A stretch of 46,461 nt of DNA, from contig NZ_POQS01000004.1 in NCBI RefSeq assembly GCF_002885955.2, positions 388,481 through 434,941 on the forward strand. The letters run 5' to 3'. This DNA is from Achromobacter pulmonis (GTDB lineage Bacteria; Pseudomonadota; Gammaproteobacteria; Burkholderiales; Burkholderiaceae_B). How positions within the stretch are numbered: position 1 is the first letter of the stretch; each line of letters opens with the position of its first letter. The position numbers and the translations under genes are program-made. The notes under the pieces were generated by a model. That model saw only the letters and a program-made list of their open reading frames with translations. It was not told where the DNA came from and searched no databases. Below are positions 1-7,863 of the stretch, piece after piece.

Positions 1-837
1 GCCCAGCGCGCTCAGCAGCATCTGCACCGCCAGCAGCGCCAGCACGATGACGAAGAACAGGCGCAGCTTGTCCGCCGGCAGCCCGAGCAGCACGCGCGCG
101 CCCGCCAGCGCGCCGGCCACCGAGCCCAGCGCCACCGGGCCGGCGATGCCGATGTCGATGTCGCCGCGCACGAAATACGCGCCCGCGCTGGCCGCGGCGG
201 TCACCCCTATCATGAAGTTCGACGTGGCCGAGGACACCTTGATGGGCAGCCGCAGCGCGGCGTCCATCGCCGGAATCTTGAGCACGCCCGAGCCGATGCC
301 CAGCAGCGCCGAGACCAGCCCGGCCGCGTACATCAGCGACAGCCCCAGCGGCACGCGGCCGACCTGGTAATGCACCTCGCGGCCCAGCGCCCTGTCGGGG
401 AAGCTGGAATGCAGGCGCAGCGCGGTGGCCCAGCTCGCGGCCCCGGGCGCGGCGACCGCGGCGACCTCGCGGCGGCGCGCCAGCATCTGCTGCGCCGACA
501 GCGCCAGGATGACGGCGAACAGGCCGTACAGGAACGCCGTGGGCACGATGCCGATCAGGAACACTCCGGTCAGCGCGCCCAGCGTGGTCGCGGTTTCGAG
601 CACGATGGCCAGCCGTACGTTGGTCAGCCTTCCCTTCAGAAACGGCGCGGCGCTGCCGCAGGAACAGGCGATCACCGAGACGATGCTGGCGCCGATGGCC
701 AGGTGGATGTCCACGCCGAACAGCAGCGTCAGGATGGGCACGATGAAAATGCCGCTGGCCATGCCCAGCACGCCGCCGAGCGCGCTGGCGCCGAAGGCCG
801 CGGCAAACAGCCAGAGGATCTGCGCGCTGTCCGTCAT
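1..837 (-). CDS. TauE/SafE family membrane permease (3' end cut by window edge)
   Basis: Reading the minus strand from the ATG at 837-835 gives an open frame of 279 codons that reaches the window edge without a stop. The start reads MTDSAQILWLFAAAFGASAL and continues with Gly-rich hydrophobic segments (GGVLGMASGIFIVPILTLL, then HLAIGASIVSVIACS), the layout of TauE/SafE-type permeases, which move sulfite or organic sulfonates and carboxylates across the inner membrane. The start codon overlaps the stop of the upstream GntR gene in an ATGA, so the two are translationally coupled. The substrate cannot be read from sequence; the neighbouring aldolase and regulator suggest a small organic anion. 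The family call is fairly safe, the substrate unknown. Confidence 0.8.
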   Translation of the reverse strand, partial: MTDSAQILWLFAAAFGASALGGVLGMASGIFIVPILTLLFGVDIHLAIGASIVSVIACSCGSAAPFLKGRLTNVRLAIVLETATTLGALTGVFLIGIVPTAFLYGLFAVILALSAQQMLARRREVAAVAAPGAASWATALRLHSSFPDRALGREVHYQVGRVPLGLSLMYAAGLVSALLGIGSGVLKIPAMDAALRLPIKVSSATSNFMIGVTAAASAGAYFVRGDIDIGIAGPVALGSVAGALAGARVLLGLPADKLRLFFVIVLALLAVQMLLSALG

Positions 838-1574
838 GGCCGGCGGGGCGCGCGCGCCAGGCGGGTGGAGAACCGGATCAGGTCGCCGCGGTAATAGAGT
901 TTTTCGTAGTCGACGGGCCGCTGGCCCTCGGTGTAGGACGTGCGCTCGATCAGGAAGATCGGGCTGCCGGGCGGCACGCCCAGCGCCTGCGCCACGTGCG
1001 CGTCGGCGGTGACGGCTTCGAGCTGGTACTGCGCCTCGATCAGCGGCAGCGCGTAGCGCAGCTCCAGCAGGTCGAAAATCGGCTCGGCTTCCAGGTCGTT
1101 GCTGGCCACCTGCTCGCCGATCTCCAGCGGCAGATAGGTTTCGTCGAACGACATGGCCACGCCGTCGGCCAGGCGCACGCGCTCGATGCGGTAGACCTGC
1201 GTGCCCTGCGCCACGCCGAGCTGGCGGGCGACGGCCTCGGAGGCCGGCACCGGCCGCTTGTCCAGCAGGCGCGCGGTGGCGTGGCGGCCCAGCGCCGCCA
1301 TGTCCTCCACGAAGCCGCTCAGCCCCGTCAGCGGCTGGGTCAGCTTGGGTTCGGCCACGAACGTGCCCCTGCCCCGCCGGATCTCGACCAGCCCGCGGGC
1401 CACCAGGTGTTCGATCGCCTTGCGCACCGTGGTGCGGCTGACGCCGAAGCGGGCGATCAGGCCGTCTTCGGGTGGAAGCTGGCTGCCGGGCGGCAGGCCG
1501 CCGGCCGCGATTTCCGCGGCCAGCGCGTTCTCGACCCGGGCGTAGAGCGGGGCGTAGTCGGTTTCATTGGGCAT
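834..1574 (-). CDS. GntR family regulator, HutC/UTRA subfamily
   Basis: A 246-residue protein with an N-terminal GntR winged helix (about residues 8-75: PLYARVENALAAEIAAG, then a helix-turn-helix around RFGVSRTTVRKAIEHL and a wing at RRGRGTFV) and a C-terminal UTRA ligand-binding domain (about 95-240, with the typical YRIERVRLADG and IFLIERTSY strands). HutC-type GntR proteins are usually ligand-relieved repressors of their own operon. It overlaps the TauE/SafE permease gene by 4 bp and lies 60 bp downstream of the class II aldolase gene on the same strand. A strong palindrome centred at 1600/1601, 27 bp upstream of the start, is the likely operator. The effector is not known. Confidence 0.92.
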   Translation of the reverse strand: MPNETDYAPLYARVENALAAEIAAGGLPPGSQLPPEDGLIARFGVSRTTVRKAIEHLVARGLVEIRRGRGTFVAEPKLTQPLTGLSGFVEDMAALGRHATARLLDKRPVPASEAVARQLGVAQGTQVYRIERVRLADGVAMSFDETYLPLEIGEQVASNDLEAEPIFDLLELRYALPLIEAQYQLEAVTADAHVAQALGVPPGSPIFLIERTSYTEGQRPVDYEKLYYRGDLIRFSTRLARAPRRP

Positions 1575-1585
1575 GCCGGCATCAT

Positions 1586-1615
1586 AACATCAAGACATCA
1601 TGATGTCGTGATGTC
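1586..1615. promoter_or_regulatory. Near-perfect 30-bp dyad, likely operator of the GntR regulator
   Basis: The centre is the perfect palindrome GACATCATGATGTC (1594-1607), flanked symmetrically by AACATCA (1586-1592) and TGATGTC (1609-1615); only two symmetric pairs of the 30 mismatch. A further TGATGTC copy sits at 1620-1626. There is no T-run, so it does not look like a terminator. It lies between the aldolase stop and the GntR start, upstream of the GntR-permease pair, as expected for autoregulation. Binding by this GntR protein is inference. Confidence 0.7.
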
Positions 1616-1634
1616 GTAATGATGTCCCGCCGCC

Positions 1635-2399
1635 CTACTCCGCGTAGCCGGGGTTGCGGCGGTCCAGCCGGCGCAGCAGCCCGGGCCAGGCCAGCGCCGC
1701 CTTGTGGGCGCGGTCGGCCGGCGATTCGACCGCGGCGCGCGCCAGCACCTCGGGCGGAATGTGGGTCAGTTCGCCGCCGCCGGCCTGGGCCCGCACCTGG
1801 ACCATGCAGGCCGCTTCCAGGCGGTGCATGGCCTGGAACGCCTCCGCCATGCTCTGCCCCACGGTCAGCAGGCCGTGGTTGCGCAGGATGAGGTAGTTGT
1901 TGCTGCCCAGGTCGCGCACCAGGCGCGGCTGCTCGTCGGGGTTGAGCGCCAGGCCCTCGTAATCGTGATAGCTGAGCGAGCGCAGCACGATGAAGGCGAA
2001 CTGCGACAGCGGCAGCAGCCCTTCTTTCTGCGCCGAGACCGCCACGCCGTTGATCGAGTGCGTGTGCAGCACGCACATCGCGTCCTTGCGGGCCGCGTGG
2101 ATACAGCTGTGGATGGTGAAGCCGGCGGGATTGATGTCGTACTCCGACTCCATCACCTTGCGGCCGTGCAGGTCGATCTTGACCAGGCTGGACGCCGTGA
2201 TCTCGTCGAACATCATGCCGTAGGGATTGATGAGAAAGTGCTCGGTGCCGGGCACCTTGGCGGTGATGTGCGTGAAGATCAGGTCGTCCCAGCCGAACAG
2301 CGCCACCAGCCGGTACAGCGCCGCCAGATCCTTGCGCACCTGCCATTCCGCCTCGCCGACGCGCTCGCGCACGCTGTTTGTCTTGCCTACCGTATCCAT
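1635..2399 (-). CDS. Class II aldolase/adducin family protein
   Basis: A 254-residue cytosolic protein of the class II aldolase/adducin fold, whose members are zinc-dependent aldolases, epimerases or decarboxylases acting on phosphorylated or plain sugars and hydroxy-acids. The metal-binding pattern is visible: LHTHS (His112 and His114) and LRNHGLL (His175). The start at 2399 (MDTVGKTNSV) is preferred over a longer frame opening at 2483 because an AGGAGA ribosome-binding site lies seven bases upstream of it. The gene is first in a same-strand series with the GntR regulator and the TauE/SafE permease. Without phosphate-binding evidence the substrate cannot be named; a catabolic role for an organic acid taken up or exported by the permease is inference. 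Confidence 0.88.
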   Translation of the reverse strand: MDTVGKTNSVRERVGEAEWQVRKDLAALYRLVALFGWDDLIFTHITAKVPGTEHFLINPYGMMFDEITASSLVKIDLHGRKVMESEYDINPAGFTIHSCIHAARKDAMCVLHTHSINGVAVSAQKEGLLPLSQFAFIVLRSLSYHDYEGLALNPDEQPRLVRDLGSNNYLILRNHGLLTVGQSMAEAFQAMHRLEAACMVQVRAQAGGGELTHIPPEVLARAAVESPADRAHKAALAWPGLLRRLDRRNPGYAE

Positions 2400-2574
2400 G
2401 CCGTCTCCTGATCTGTGCTGTGAAATGCCGCCCGCGGCAACCGCGCCCGGGCCTGCCCAGCACTGTATTCGGTTTGCGCGCAAACGGCGCGCCCGGCGTC
2501 CGCCGGCCGGTCATCGCCGCCGCCGCGGCCAGGCAATGCTATGGTTGGCCGCTGCCACCTCCCCATCGCTCCCC

Positions 2575-3285
2575 ATGACCCGCGCCCCCGACTCCCTCGC
2601 CGTCCATTACCTGAGCGGCGCAGCCATGCGCAGCCGCGGCGTGGCCGCCGCGGCGCTGACGGCCACACTGGACGTGCCGCCCGCGCCGGCGCGGGCGGCG
2701 GCGGACTGGGAGCGCGAGATCGCGACGCGGCTGTGCCTGGAGCCCGGCGACGTCGAGCAGATGCCGCTGGCCCGCACGCGGGCGCGCTGGCCCGGCTTCG
2801 GGCGATGCCTGGATGCGATGCGCGGCTGGACCGGCGCGCTGGGACTGGCGGCGGCGCTGGACGAGGCCGACATGGCGCTGATGGCGTGCCGCGGCGCGCG
2901 CTTTCATCACGACGCCGGGCAGTACGGCGACGCGGTCTTCTGCAATCTGTTCCTGAGCGAGGACAAGGGGCTGGACGTGGTCTTTCCGGGCAGCGGCCAG
3001 CGGATCGCGCTGGCGCGCGGCACGGCCATGATTTTCGACACCGCGCAGCCGCACGCCGTGGTGCCGCGCGGCCGCGACCGGTTCCGCGAGTCGGACTTCG
3101 CCGGCGGTGCGGACCTGTCGCAGCTGTTCCTGACCTGGGAGCTGCCGGTCGAGGCGCCCGGCGTCGCGCAGGCGCTGGGCATTGTTTTCGACGTCGATGC
3201 GCCGCAGGACGAGGAACAGGTGCGCCGGGGCGGCGCGCGCGTGGAAGTCGACCCGGCATCGGGGCGCTGGCGCGCCCCGGCCTGA
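2575..3285 (+). CDS. Hypothetical protein, possible 2-oxoglutarate/Fe(II) oxygenase-like fold
   Basis: A 236-residue protein I do not recognise with certainty. The segment FHHDAGQYGDAVFCNLFL (110-127) followed by VVFPGSGQRIALARGTAMIF and QPHAVVPRGRDRFRESDF resembles the jelly-roll of Fe(II)/2-oxoglutarate oxygenases: a possible HxD pair at His111 and Asp113, a distal His160, and arginines about ten residues later that could hold 2-oxoglutarate. The first 100 residues are Ala/Arg-rich without clear motif. The start at 2575 is a choice; an in-frame ATG at 2536 would add 13 residues, and neither has a good ribosome-binding site. The gene stands alone on the plus strand and ends 4 bp from the convergent extradiol dioxygenase gene. 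The coding call is solid, the fold tentative. Confidence 0.6.
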   Translation: MTRAPDSLAVHYLSGAAMRSRGVAAAALTATLDVPPAPARAAADWEREIATRLCLEPGDVEQMPLARTRARWPGFGRCLDAMRGWTGALGLAAALDEADMALMACRGARFHHDAGQYGDAVFCNLFLSEDKGLDVVFPGSGQRIALARGTAMIFDTAQPHAVVPRGRDRFRESDFAGGADLSQLFLTWELPVEAPGVAQALGIVFDVDAPQDEEQVRRGGARVEVDPASGRWRAPA

Positions 3286-3289
3286 ACGC

Positions 3290-4228
3290 TTACTGCCTTT
3301 CGGTGTTCTGCACGAAGTAGGCCGGCATTTCCGGCCCCCACATGTAGAGCGCGTCTTCCGGCGGGTAGTCGCCCGCGGGCCAGTCGAAACCGGCCGGCAC
3401 GTAGTCGATGTGGGCCGAGTACTCCCAGAACGAGCCCCAGGGATCGCGCACGTAATAGAAGTAGTTCGATCCCAGCGTATGGCGGGCCACGCCCCAGCCT
3501 TCCTTGTAGCCCGCGTCGCGCATCTGCTCGGCGCCGCAGCCCACGTCCTCCAGGCCGGGCACGTCCCAGGCGCTGTGGTGCCAGCCGCGGGCCGCGTCCT
3601 TGACGAAGGCGACCAGGTGATGGTCCGAGCCGTGGCGCGCGTGCATGAAGGCCACGATGTCGCGCGAGCGGTCGGACAGGTACAGCCCCAGCGCGTCGCT
3701 GTAGAAGCGCAGCGAGCGCTCCATGTCGGTGGTGAACATCAGCACGTGCGACAGGCGCGCCGGCCGCGCGCGCGGCCGCTTGCCGCGCCCGGCCGAGCCG
3801 CGCTGGCCCGGCGCCACCTGCACGCTGGCATTGCGGCTCTTGGTGTCCGGGCTGGTCTTGGGGCCGGGCTTGAGCTGCAGCAGGTTGCCGTCCGGGTCCA
3901 GGAACCAGAATCCCCCGGACTCGCCATGCGCGCCGGGCGCGGCGGGACGCGCGCCGGCGGCCAGCGCCTGCTCGCGGATGGCGTCGAACTCGTCCTCATA
4001 GCAGTTCAGGCTCAGATAGGCCAGCTGCTTGGGGCCGCCGCCGACGATGCGCGACCAGCAATGGTCGTCGCCCGCGCAGCGCAGCTCCAGCGCGCCGCCG
4101 GCGTGCGCGACCTCCAGGCCGAAGGCGCGCAGGAAGCGTTCGGCCTGCTCCAGGTCGGGGACCTGGAGCGCGAAATGATCGATCGAGTGCACGCCGTAGC
4201 GGGCTGAGTCAGGCTTGTTGAACGACAT
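3290..4228 (-). CDS. VOC-family extradiol ring-cleavage dioxygenase
   Basis: A 312-residue two-domain vicinal-oxygen-chelate protein of type I extradiol dioxygenase length. The N-terminal domain (about 12-122) begins YGVHSIDHFALQVPDL; the catalytic C-terminal domain (about 157-280) carries the 2-His-1-carboxylate triad: His161 in RLSHVLMFTTD, His217/218 in RGWHHSAWDV and Glu269 in WGSFWEYS. Such enzymes open catechol-type rings next to the hydroxyl groups with Fe(II) and O2. A 35-residue Lys/Arg-rich linker joins the domains. The ribosome-binding site GAGGAG precedes the start. It is the last gene of an operon after the flavin hydroxylase and FAH-type hydrolase, so it probably cleaves the catechol the hydroxylase makes. 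The exact aromatic substrate is unknown. Confidence 0.85.
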   Translation of the reverse strand: MSFNKPDSARYGVHSIDHFALQVPDLEQAERFLRAFGLEVAHAGGALELRCAGDDHCWSRIVGGGPKQLAYLSLNCYEDEFDAIREQALAAGARPAAPGAHGESGGFWFLDPDGNLLQLKPGPKTSPDTKSRNASVQVAPGQRGSAGRGKRPRARPARLSHVLMFTTDMERSLRFYSDALGLYLSDRSRDIVAFMHARHGSDHHLVAFVKDAARGWHHSAWDVPGLEDVGCGAEQMRDAGYKEGWGVARHTLGSNYFYYVRDPWGSFWEYSAHIDYVPAGFDWPAGDYPPEDALYMWGPEMPAYFVQNTERQ

Positions 4229-4258
4229 TCTTGTCTCCTCGGGACCGACTGGTTTCGA

Positions 4259-6034
4259 TTATGCGAGCGCCGGCTGCGGGACGGAAGCCCGGTCCACGAC
4301 GCGCGCGAACACCTCCAGCAATTGCGCGCGGGCGGCTTCGGCCGTGGGCGCGGAATCGGCGCGCCAGGCGACGTGGCGGTCCGGGCGGACCAGCACGCAA
4401 CCCGACTCGGAGACTTCGCGCAGGCGCGCCCAGGCGCCGTAGACGTCGGCCACTTCGCAGCCGGCGCCGATGGTGTGGACCGCGAGGTCCAGCCCCAGGG
4501 TTTGCCGGACCGCCTCGGCGGCTTCGCGCCACACGGCGTCGGAACGGCCCAGCAGCAGGGTGAAGCGGCCATGGCCGACCAGGTCCAGGGTGGAGACGCG
4601 GCGCCGGTCCAGCTCGACCCATGCATGCGGCAACGAGGCGCCGGGGAAGGTGGTGGGCTGGTGGTACAGCTCGGCGTCGCGCTCGAAGGGCTTGCGCTTG
4701 CTGCCGTCGGCCACCACCGCGGACGAGGCGTAGACCTGACCCAGTTCGACGCCGTGGCAATTGAACTGGTAGTTCTGCAATTCCACCGCCGCATCCAGCT
4801 GGGCGCGGCGTTCGCGCCCGCGCGGCGTGTCGCCGAACAGTTCGTCGATATTGGCCCAGCCCTCTTGCGCGCTCTGGCCGGGAATGAAGCCCAGCGCGTC
4901 GGCGATGGCCTTCATGTCCTGCACCGATTTCATGGCGCGGTCGACCACGCCGCGCGCCACCGGCTGGCGTTCCTGGGAATAGGTTTCCAGCAGTTGCGGG
5001 CCGGCCTGGCCCTTGAGCACCATCGCCAGTTTCCAGGCCAGGTTGAAGCCGTCCTGGATCGAGGTATTGGTGCCCAGCCCGTTGGCCGGCGGATGGCGAT
5101 GCGCCGCGTCGCCGGCCAGGAACACCCGGCCCTTGCTCATCTGGCGCGCGGCGATATGGTTGATCTGCCACTTGTTGGCCGACTTGACCCTGACCTGGAT
5201 GTCGGGCACGCCGATCACGCTGCGGGCATGGGCGATGATGGCCGCTTCGCTCAGGTCCGGCTCGCCCTTTTCCTTGTCGTACATGTAGAGCATGATCCAT
5301 TCGTTCCACGGCTTGACGCAGACGAAGGTGCCGCTGCCGAACCAGTAGGTGTTGCCGGGTTCGGTCATCCAGTACAGCACGCCGGGGCGGTGCTGCACGT
5401 AGGGCGTGAGGTCCACCTCCAGCCAGCAGCTGACCGCCGCGCCCAGGCCCATCTGGCCGTCGAACTCGAAGCCCAGCTGCCGGGCCACGATGCTGTTGCC
5501 GCCGTCGGCGCCCACCGCGTATTGCGCGATGACGCGGATTTCCTCGCCGCTGAGCTTGTCGACCAGGTGCGCCACGACTTCGTCGCCCTGCTGCGCGATC
5601 GAGGTCAGTTCGGTGTTGAACAGGAAATGCGCGCCATGCTCGCGCGCCGCGCCCAGGATGATGGGCTCCAGGATGTGCTGCGGGATGTTGCACATCTCGC
5701 AGGGGCTCGCTTTTTCGTAGTCCGCCTTGCGCTCCCCGCCCGTGCCCCAGGTCTGCAGGCGGGCCAGTTCCTTGCCGGCGAAACTGGTGGCCCAGACGTT
5801 GTTCGACATCTGGAAGTTGGGCGTGGCCTGGGCGCGCACGCGGTCCTCGATGCCGAGGTCGCGCATCACTTCGATGGTGCGCTGGTTGGTGATGTGCGCG
5901 CGCGGCGAATTGGCGGTGCCGGGATAGCGCGTGACCGTCAGCGTTTCAATGCCGTACTTGGCCAGCAGCGCCGTCACGCTCAGGCCCGCCGGACCTGCGC
6001 CCACGACCAGCACGGGGGTTCTGAGTTCTTTCAT
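4259..6034 (-). CDS. FAD-dependent aromatic hydroxylase (PheA/TfdB/MhpA-type monooxygenase)
   Basis: A 591-residue class A flavoprotein hydroxylase. Visible motifs: the dinucleotide-binding GAGPAG (12-17), the DG motif in VGADGG (174-179) that contacts FAD and NAD(P)H, and the GD motif in VFLAGDAAHRHPP (304-316) that binds the flavin ribose. The C-terminal third (about 450-591) looks like the thioredoxin-like domain of phenol hydroxylases. These enzymes insert one oxygen atom ortho to a phenolic OH using NAD(P)H. A GGAG ribosome-binding site lies just before the start. It lies between the FAH hydrolase (54 bp upstream) and the extradiol dioxygenase (30 bp downstream), giving a plausible hydroxylation, cleavage and hydrolysis order. 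The natural phenol is not identifiable. Confidence 0.92.
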   Translation of the reverse strand: MKELRTPVLVVGAGPAGLSVTALLAKYGIETLTVTRYPGTANSPRAHITNQRTIEVMRDLGIEDRVRAQATPNFQMSNNVWATSFAGKELARLQTWGTGGERKADYEKASPCEMCNIPQHILEPIILGAAREHGAHFLFNTELTSIAQQGDEVVAHLVDKLSGEEIRVIAQYAVGADGGNSIVARQLGFEFDGQMGLGAAVSCWLEVDLTPYVQHRPGVLYWMTEPGNTYWFGSGTFVCVKPWNEWIMLYMYDKEKGEPDLSEAAIIAHARSVIGVPDIQVRVKSANKWQINHIAARQMSKGRVFLAGDAAHRHPPANGLGTNTSIQDGFNLAWKLAMVLKGQAGPQLLETYSQERQPVARGVVDRAMKSVQDMKAIADALGFIPGQSAQEGWANIDELFGDTPRGRERRAQLDAAVELQNYQFNCHGVELGQVYASSAVVADGSKRKPFERDAELYHQPTTFPGASLPHAWVELDRRRVSTLDLVGHGRFTLLLGRSDAVWREAAEAVRQTLGLDLAVHTIGAGCEVADVYGAWARLREVSESGCVLVRPDRHVAWRADSAPTAEAARAQLLEVFARVVDRASVPQPALA

Positions 6035-6088
6035 TGGAATGTCTCCGTCCTTTTTTCGTCGGCCCGGCGCGCCGGGCCCGCGCGCGGC

Positions 6089-6928
6089 TCAGCGCTCCAG
6101 CCGAACCGGATTGGTCAGCGTGCCGATGCCTTCGATGGACACCTCGCACACATCGCCGTCCTGCATCAGCAGGCGCGGTTGGCGCGCCCAGCCCACGCCC
6201 GAGGGCGTGCCCGAGACGATCACGTCGCCGGCTTCCAGCGAGAACGATTCGCTCAGGACCGAGATCAGCGTGGCCACGTCGAACACCATGTCGCGGGTGT
6301 TGGCCGACTGCACCACCTTGCCGTTGAGGCGGGTCTCCAGCGCCAGGCCGCTGCCGCCGGCGGGCAGTTCGTCGGGCGTGACCAGCACGGGGCCGAAGCC
6401 GCCGGTGCCGTCGAAGTTCTTGCCCACGGTCCATTGCGGCGACTTGAACTGGTATTCGCGCACCGAGCCGTCGTTGAAGACCGAGTAGCCGGCCACGTAC
6501 TTCAGCGCCTCGGCCTTGGAAATGTAGCGGCCGCCGCCGTTCAGCACCACCGCCATCTCGCCTTCGTAGTCCAGCGAGTCCGAGGCCTTGGGCCGGATCA
6601 TGGGGTCGCCGTGCGCGATCAGGCTGCTGTTGAAGCGGTTGAACACGGTCGGATAGTCGGGCTGCTCGAACTTGCTTTCGGCCGTGTGGTCGCGGTAATT
6701 CAGGCCGATGCAGATGATCTTGCCGGCGTTGTCCAGCGGCGGCAGGTAGCCGATTTCGGCCAGCGGGATCGGACGCCCGCCCGCGGCGCGTTCCTTGGCG
6801 AAGGCGGCCAGGTCCACGCCCTGGCGCAGCAGGTCCAGCACCTCGTGCCGGCCCAGGCTGACCACTTCGTCGCCCCGCAGAATGCCGAGGTGACGCTCGT
6901 TGTTGTGGGTAAAGCGTATGAGTTTCAT
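6089..6928 (-). CDS. Fumarylacetoacetate hydrolase (FAH) family protein
   Basis: A 279-residue FAH-fold enzyme. The conserved GLNYRDH, the metal-binding acidic cluster in DYEGEMAVVL and the active-site loop SGTPSGVGWAR are all present. FAH-family enzymes split C-C bonds of, or hydrate or decarboxylate, the dicarbonyl products of aromatic ring cleavage. The start at 6928 (MKLIRFTHNN) is chosen because AAGGA lies five bases upstream and the family normally begins with this strand; an upstream TTG at 6961 has no support. It is the first gene of the minus-strand aromatic operon and is divergent from a GntR/FCD regulator. Whether it acts as hydrolase, decarboxylase or isomerase cannot be told from sequence. 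Confidence 0.92.
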   Translation of the reverse strand: MKLIRFTHNNERHLGILRGDEVVSLGRHEVLDLLRQGVDLAAFAKERAAGGRPIPLAEIGYLPPLDNAGKIICIGLNYRDHTAESKFEQPDYPTVFNRFNSSLIAHGDPMIRPKASDSLDYEGEMAVVLNGGGRYISKAEALKYVAGYSVFNDGSVREYQFKSPQWTVGKNFDGTGGFGPVLVTPDELPAGGSGLALETRLNGKVVQSANTRDMVFDVATLISVLSESFSLEAGDVIVSGTPSGVGWARQPRLLMQDGDVCEVSIEGIGTLTNPVRLER

Positions 6929-7029
6929 GATGTCCTTGATGACCGCAAGAGCGCCGCGCAAAGAGCGCCGCGGCAGGGCGGCGCCGCACGGGATGGGCTA
7001 CGCAGCGTCGGGCTCCATCCTTGCAGGCC

Positions 7030-7057
7030 AGTATAGGCAGTTTTATCTACAAAGCAA
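7030..7057 (-). promoter_or_regulatory. Candidate sigma-70 promoter of the aromatic-degradation operon
   Basis: On the minus strand TTGCTT (7057-7052) is followed after 16 bases by TATACT (7035-7030), about 100 bp upstream of the FAH gene. It lies in a markedly A/T-rich stretch. The divergent regulator promoter is only about 25 bp away, so one regulator could control both. Confidence 0.5.
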
Positions 7058-7058
7058 G

Positions 7059-7074
7059 AAAAATATATATTTTT
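7059..7074. other. A/T palindrome between divergent promoters
   Basis: AAAAATATATATTTTT is self-complementary over 16 bases and extreme for this GC-rich window. It lies between the two divergent promoters, so it may assist DNA bending or melting or bind a nucleoid protein. It is not followed by a transcript end, so I do not call it a terminator. Confidence 0.5.
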
Positions 7075-7078
7075 TGGT

Positions 7079-7107
7079 TTGTCTACTTTCATGGCCGAGC
7101 GTAGAAT
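7079..7107 (+). promoter_or_regulatory. Candidate sigma-70 promoter of the GntR/FCD regulator gene
   Basis: TTGTCT (7079-7084) and TAGAAT (7102-7107) are separated by 17 bases, giving a predicted start near 7114 and a leader of about 25 bases. The half-site TTTGTCTAC at the -35 region resembles ATCTACAAA (7046-7054) in inverted orientation, a possible regulator-binding pair. Confidence 0.5.
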
Positions 7108-7108
7108 C

Positions 7109-7141
7109 CCCCTAACCCAATGCGGATACCCCTAACCAATG
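7109..7141 (+). repeat. Short direct repeat running into the regulator start codon
   Basis: CCCCTAACCCAATG (7109-7122) is repeated as CCCCTAACCAATG (7129-7141), 20 bp apart, two turns of the helix. The second copy contains the start codon of the GntR/FCD gene, and the first contains another ATG in a different frame. It may be an operator or may shape initiation; no classic ribosome-binding site is visible here. Confidence 0.55.
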
Positions 7142-7855
7142 AGCCACCCGACAGGCGGCGAGCCCGCCCGTGCCGCAACCCAGCAGCGTACGCAGGCCTC
7201 GCTGCTGACCGATACCGTCCTCGACGACATCATCGCCGGGCGCCTGCTGCCCGGCGCCAAGCTCAAGCTCAAAGAGCTCGCCGAACGCTACGACACCGGC
7301 GTCAATCCGCTGCGCGAGGCGCTGTCGCGCCTGGCGACCAGCGGCTTCGTCAACGCCGAAGACCAGCGCGGCTTCAGCGTGGCCAAGACCTCGCGCGAGG
7401 AACTGCTGGACATCACGCAGACGCGCCAGCGCATCGAATGCGATGCGCTGCGGGCCTCCATCGCGCACGGCGACATCGAATGGGAAGGCCGCGTCATGGC
7501 GGCGCTGCACCGCCTCAAGCGCCAGTCCATGATGGCGGCCAGCGGCGTGGGACTGGACCCGCAATGGGAAGCCGAGCACGACGCCTTCCACGAGGCGCTG
7601 CTGTCGGCCTGCCCGTCCAAATGGAGCCTGCGGTTCTCGCTCATCCTGCGCGACCAGACCTCGCGCTACCGCAACCTGTCCGTGATGGGACAGAACGAAG
7701 CCGGCGCGCGCGACGTGCATGCCGAGCACGAGGCCATCGCGAAGGCGGCGCTGGCCAAGAACGCCGACCTGGCCTGCGCGCTCCTGGCCGAGCACCTGCG
7801 CATCACCACCGCGCTGGTGCTGGAACACAGCCGGTTCGGCCGCGGCGCGGCCTGA
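7139..7855 (+). CDS. GntR family regulator, FadR/FCD subfamily
   Basis: A 238-residue protein with an N-terminal winged helix (about 22-90; helix-turn-helix in LKELAERYDTGVNPLREALS) and an all-helical FCD effector domain (about 95-225) whose likely metal/ligand residues lie in EHDAFHEALL, the HAEHEAI helix and LLAEHLR. FCD regulators commonly sense carboxylates produced by the pathway they control. Its gene is divergent from the FAH-hydroxylase-dioxygenase operon across a 210-bp region with two facing promoter candidates, so it is the likely regulator of that operon. It ends 8 bp from the convergent formylglycine-generating enzyme gene. Effector and sign of regulation are inferred only. Confidence 0.92.
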   Translation: MSHPTGGEPARAATQQRTQASLLTDTVLDDIIAGRLLPGAKLKLKELAERYDTGVNPLREALSRLATSGFVNAEDQRGFSVAKTSREELLDITQTRQRIECDALRASIAHGDIEWEGRVMAALHRLKRQSMMAASGVGLDPQWEAEHDAFHEALLSACPSKWSLRFSLILRDQTSRYRNLSVMGQNEAGARDVHAEHEAIAKAALAKNADLACALLAEHLRITTALVLEHSRFGRGAA

Positions 7856-7863
7856 TCCGCGGC

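Noticed and set aside
4322..7036. A 904-codon open frame on the plus strand
   Set aside because: Antisense to the hydroxylase and FAH genes, with shadow-type composition and no domain motif.
7035..7100. Intrinsic terminator from the A/T palindrome and T-run
   Set aside because: It lies between divergent starts, where no transcript should end, and lacks a GC stem.
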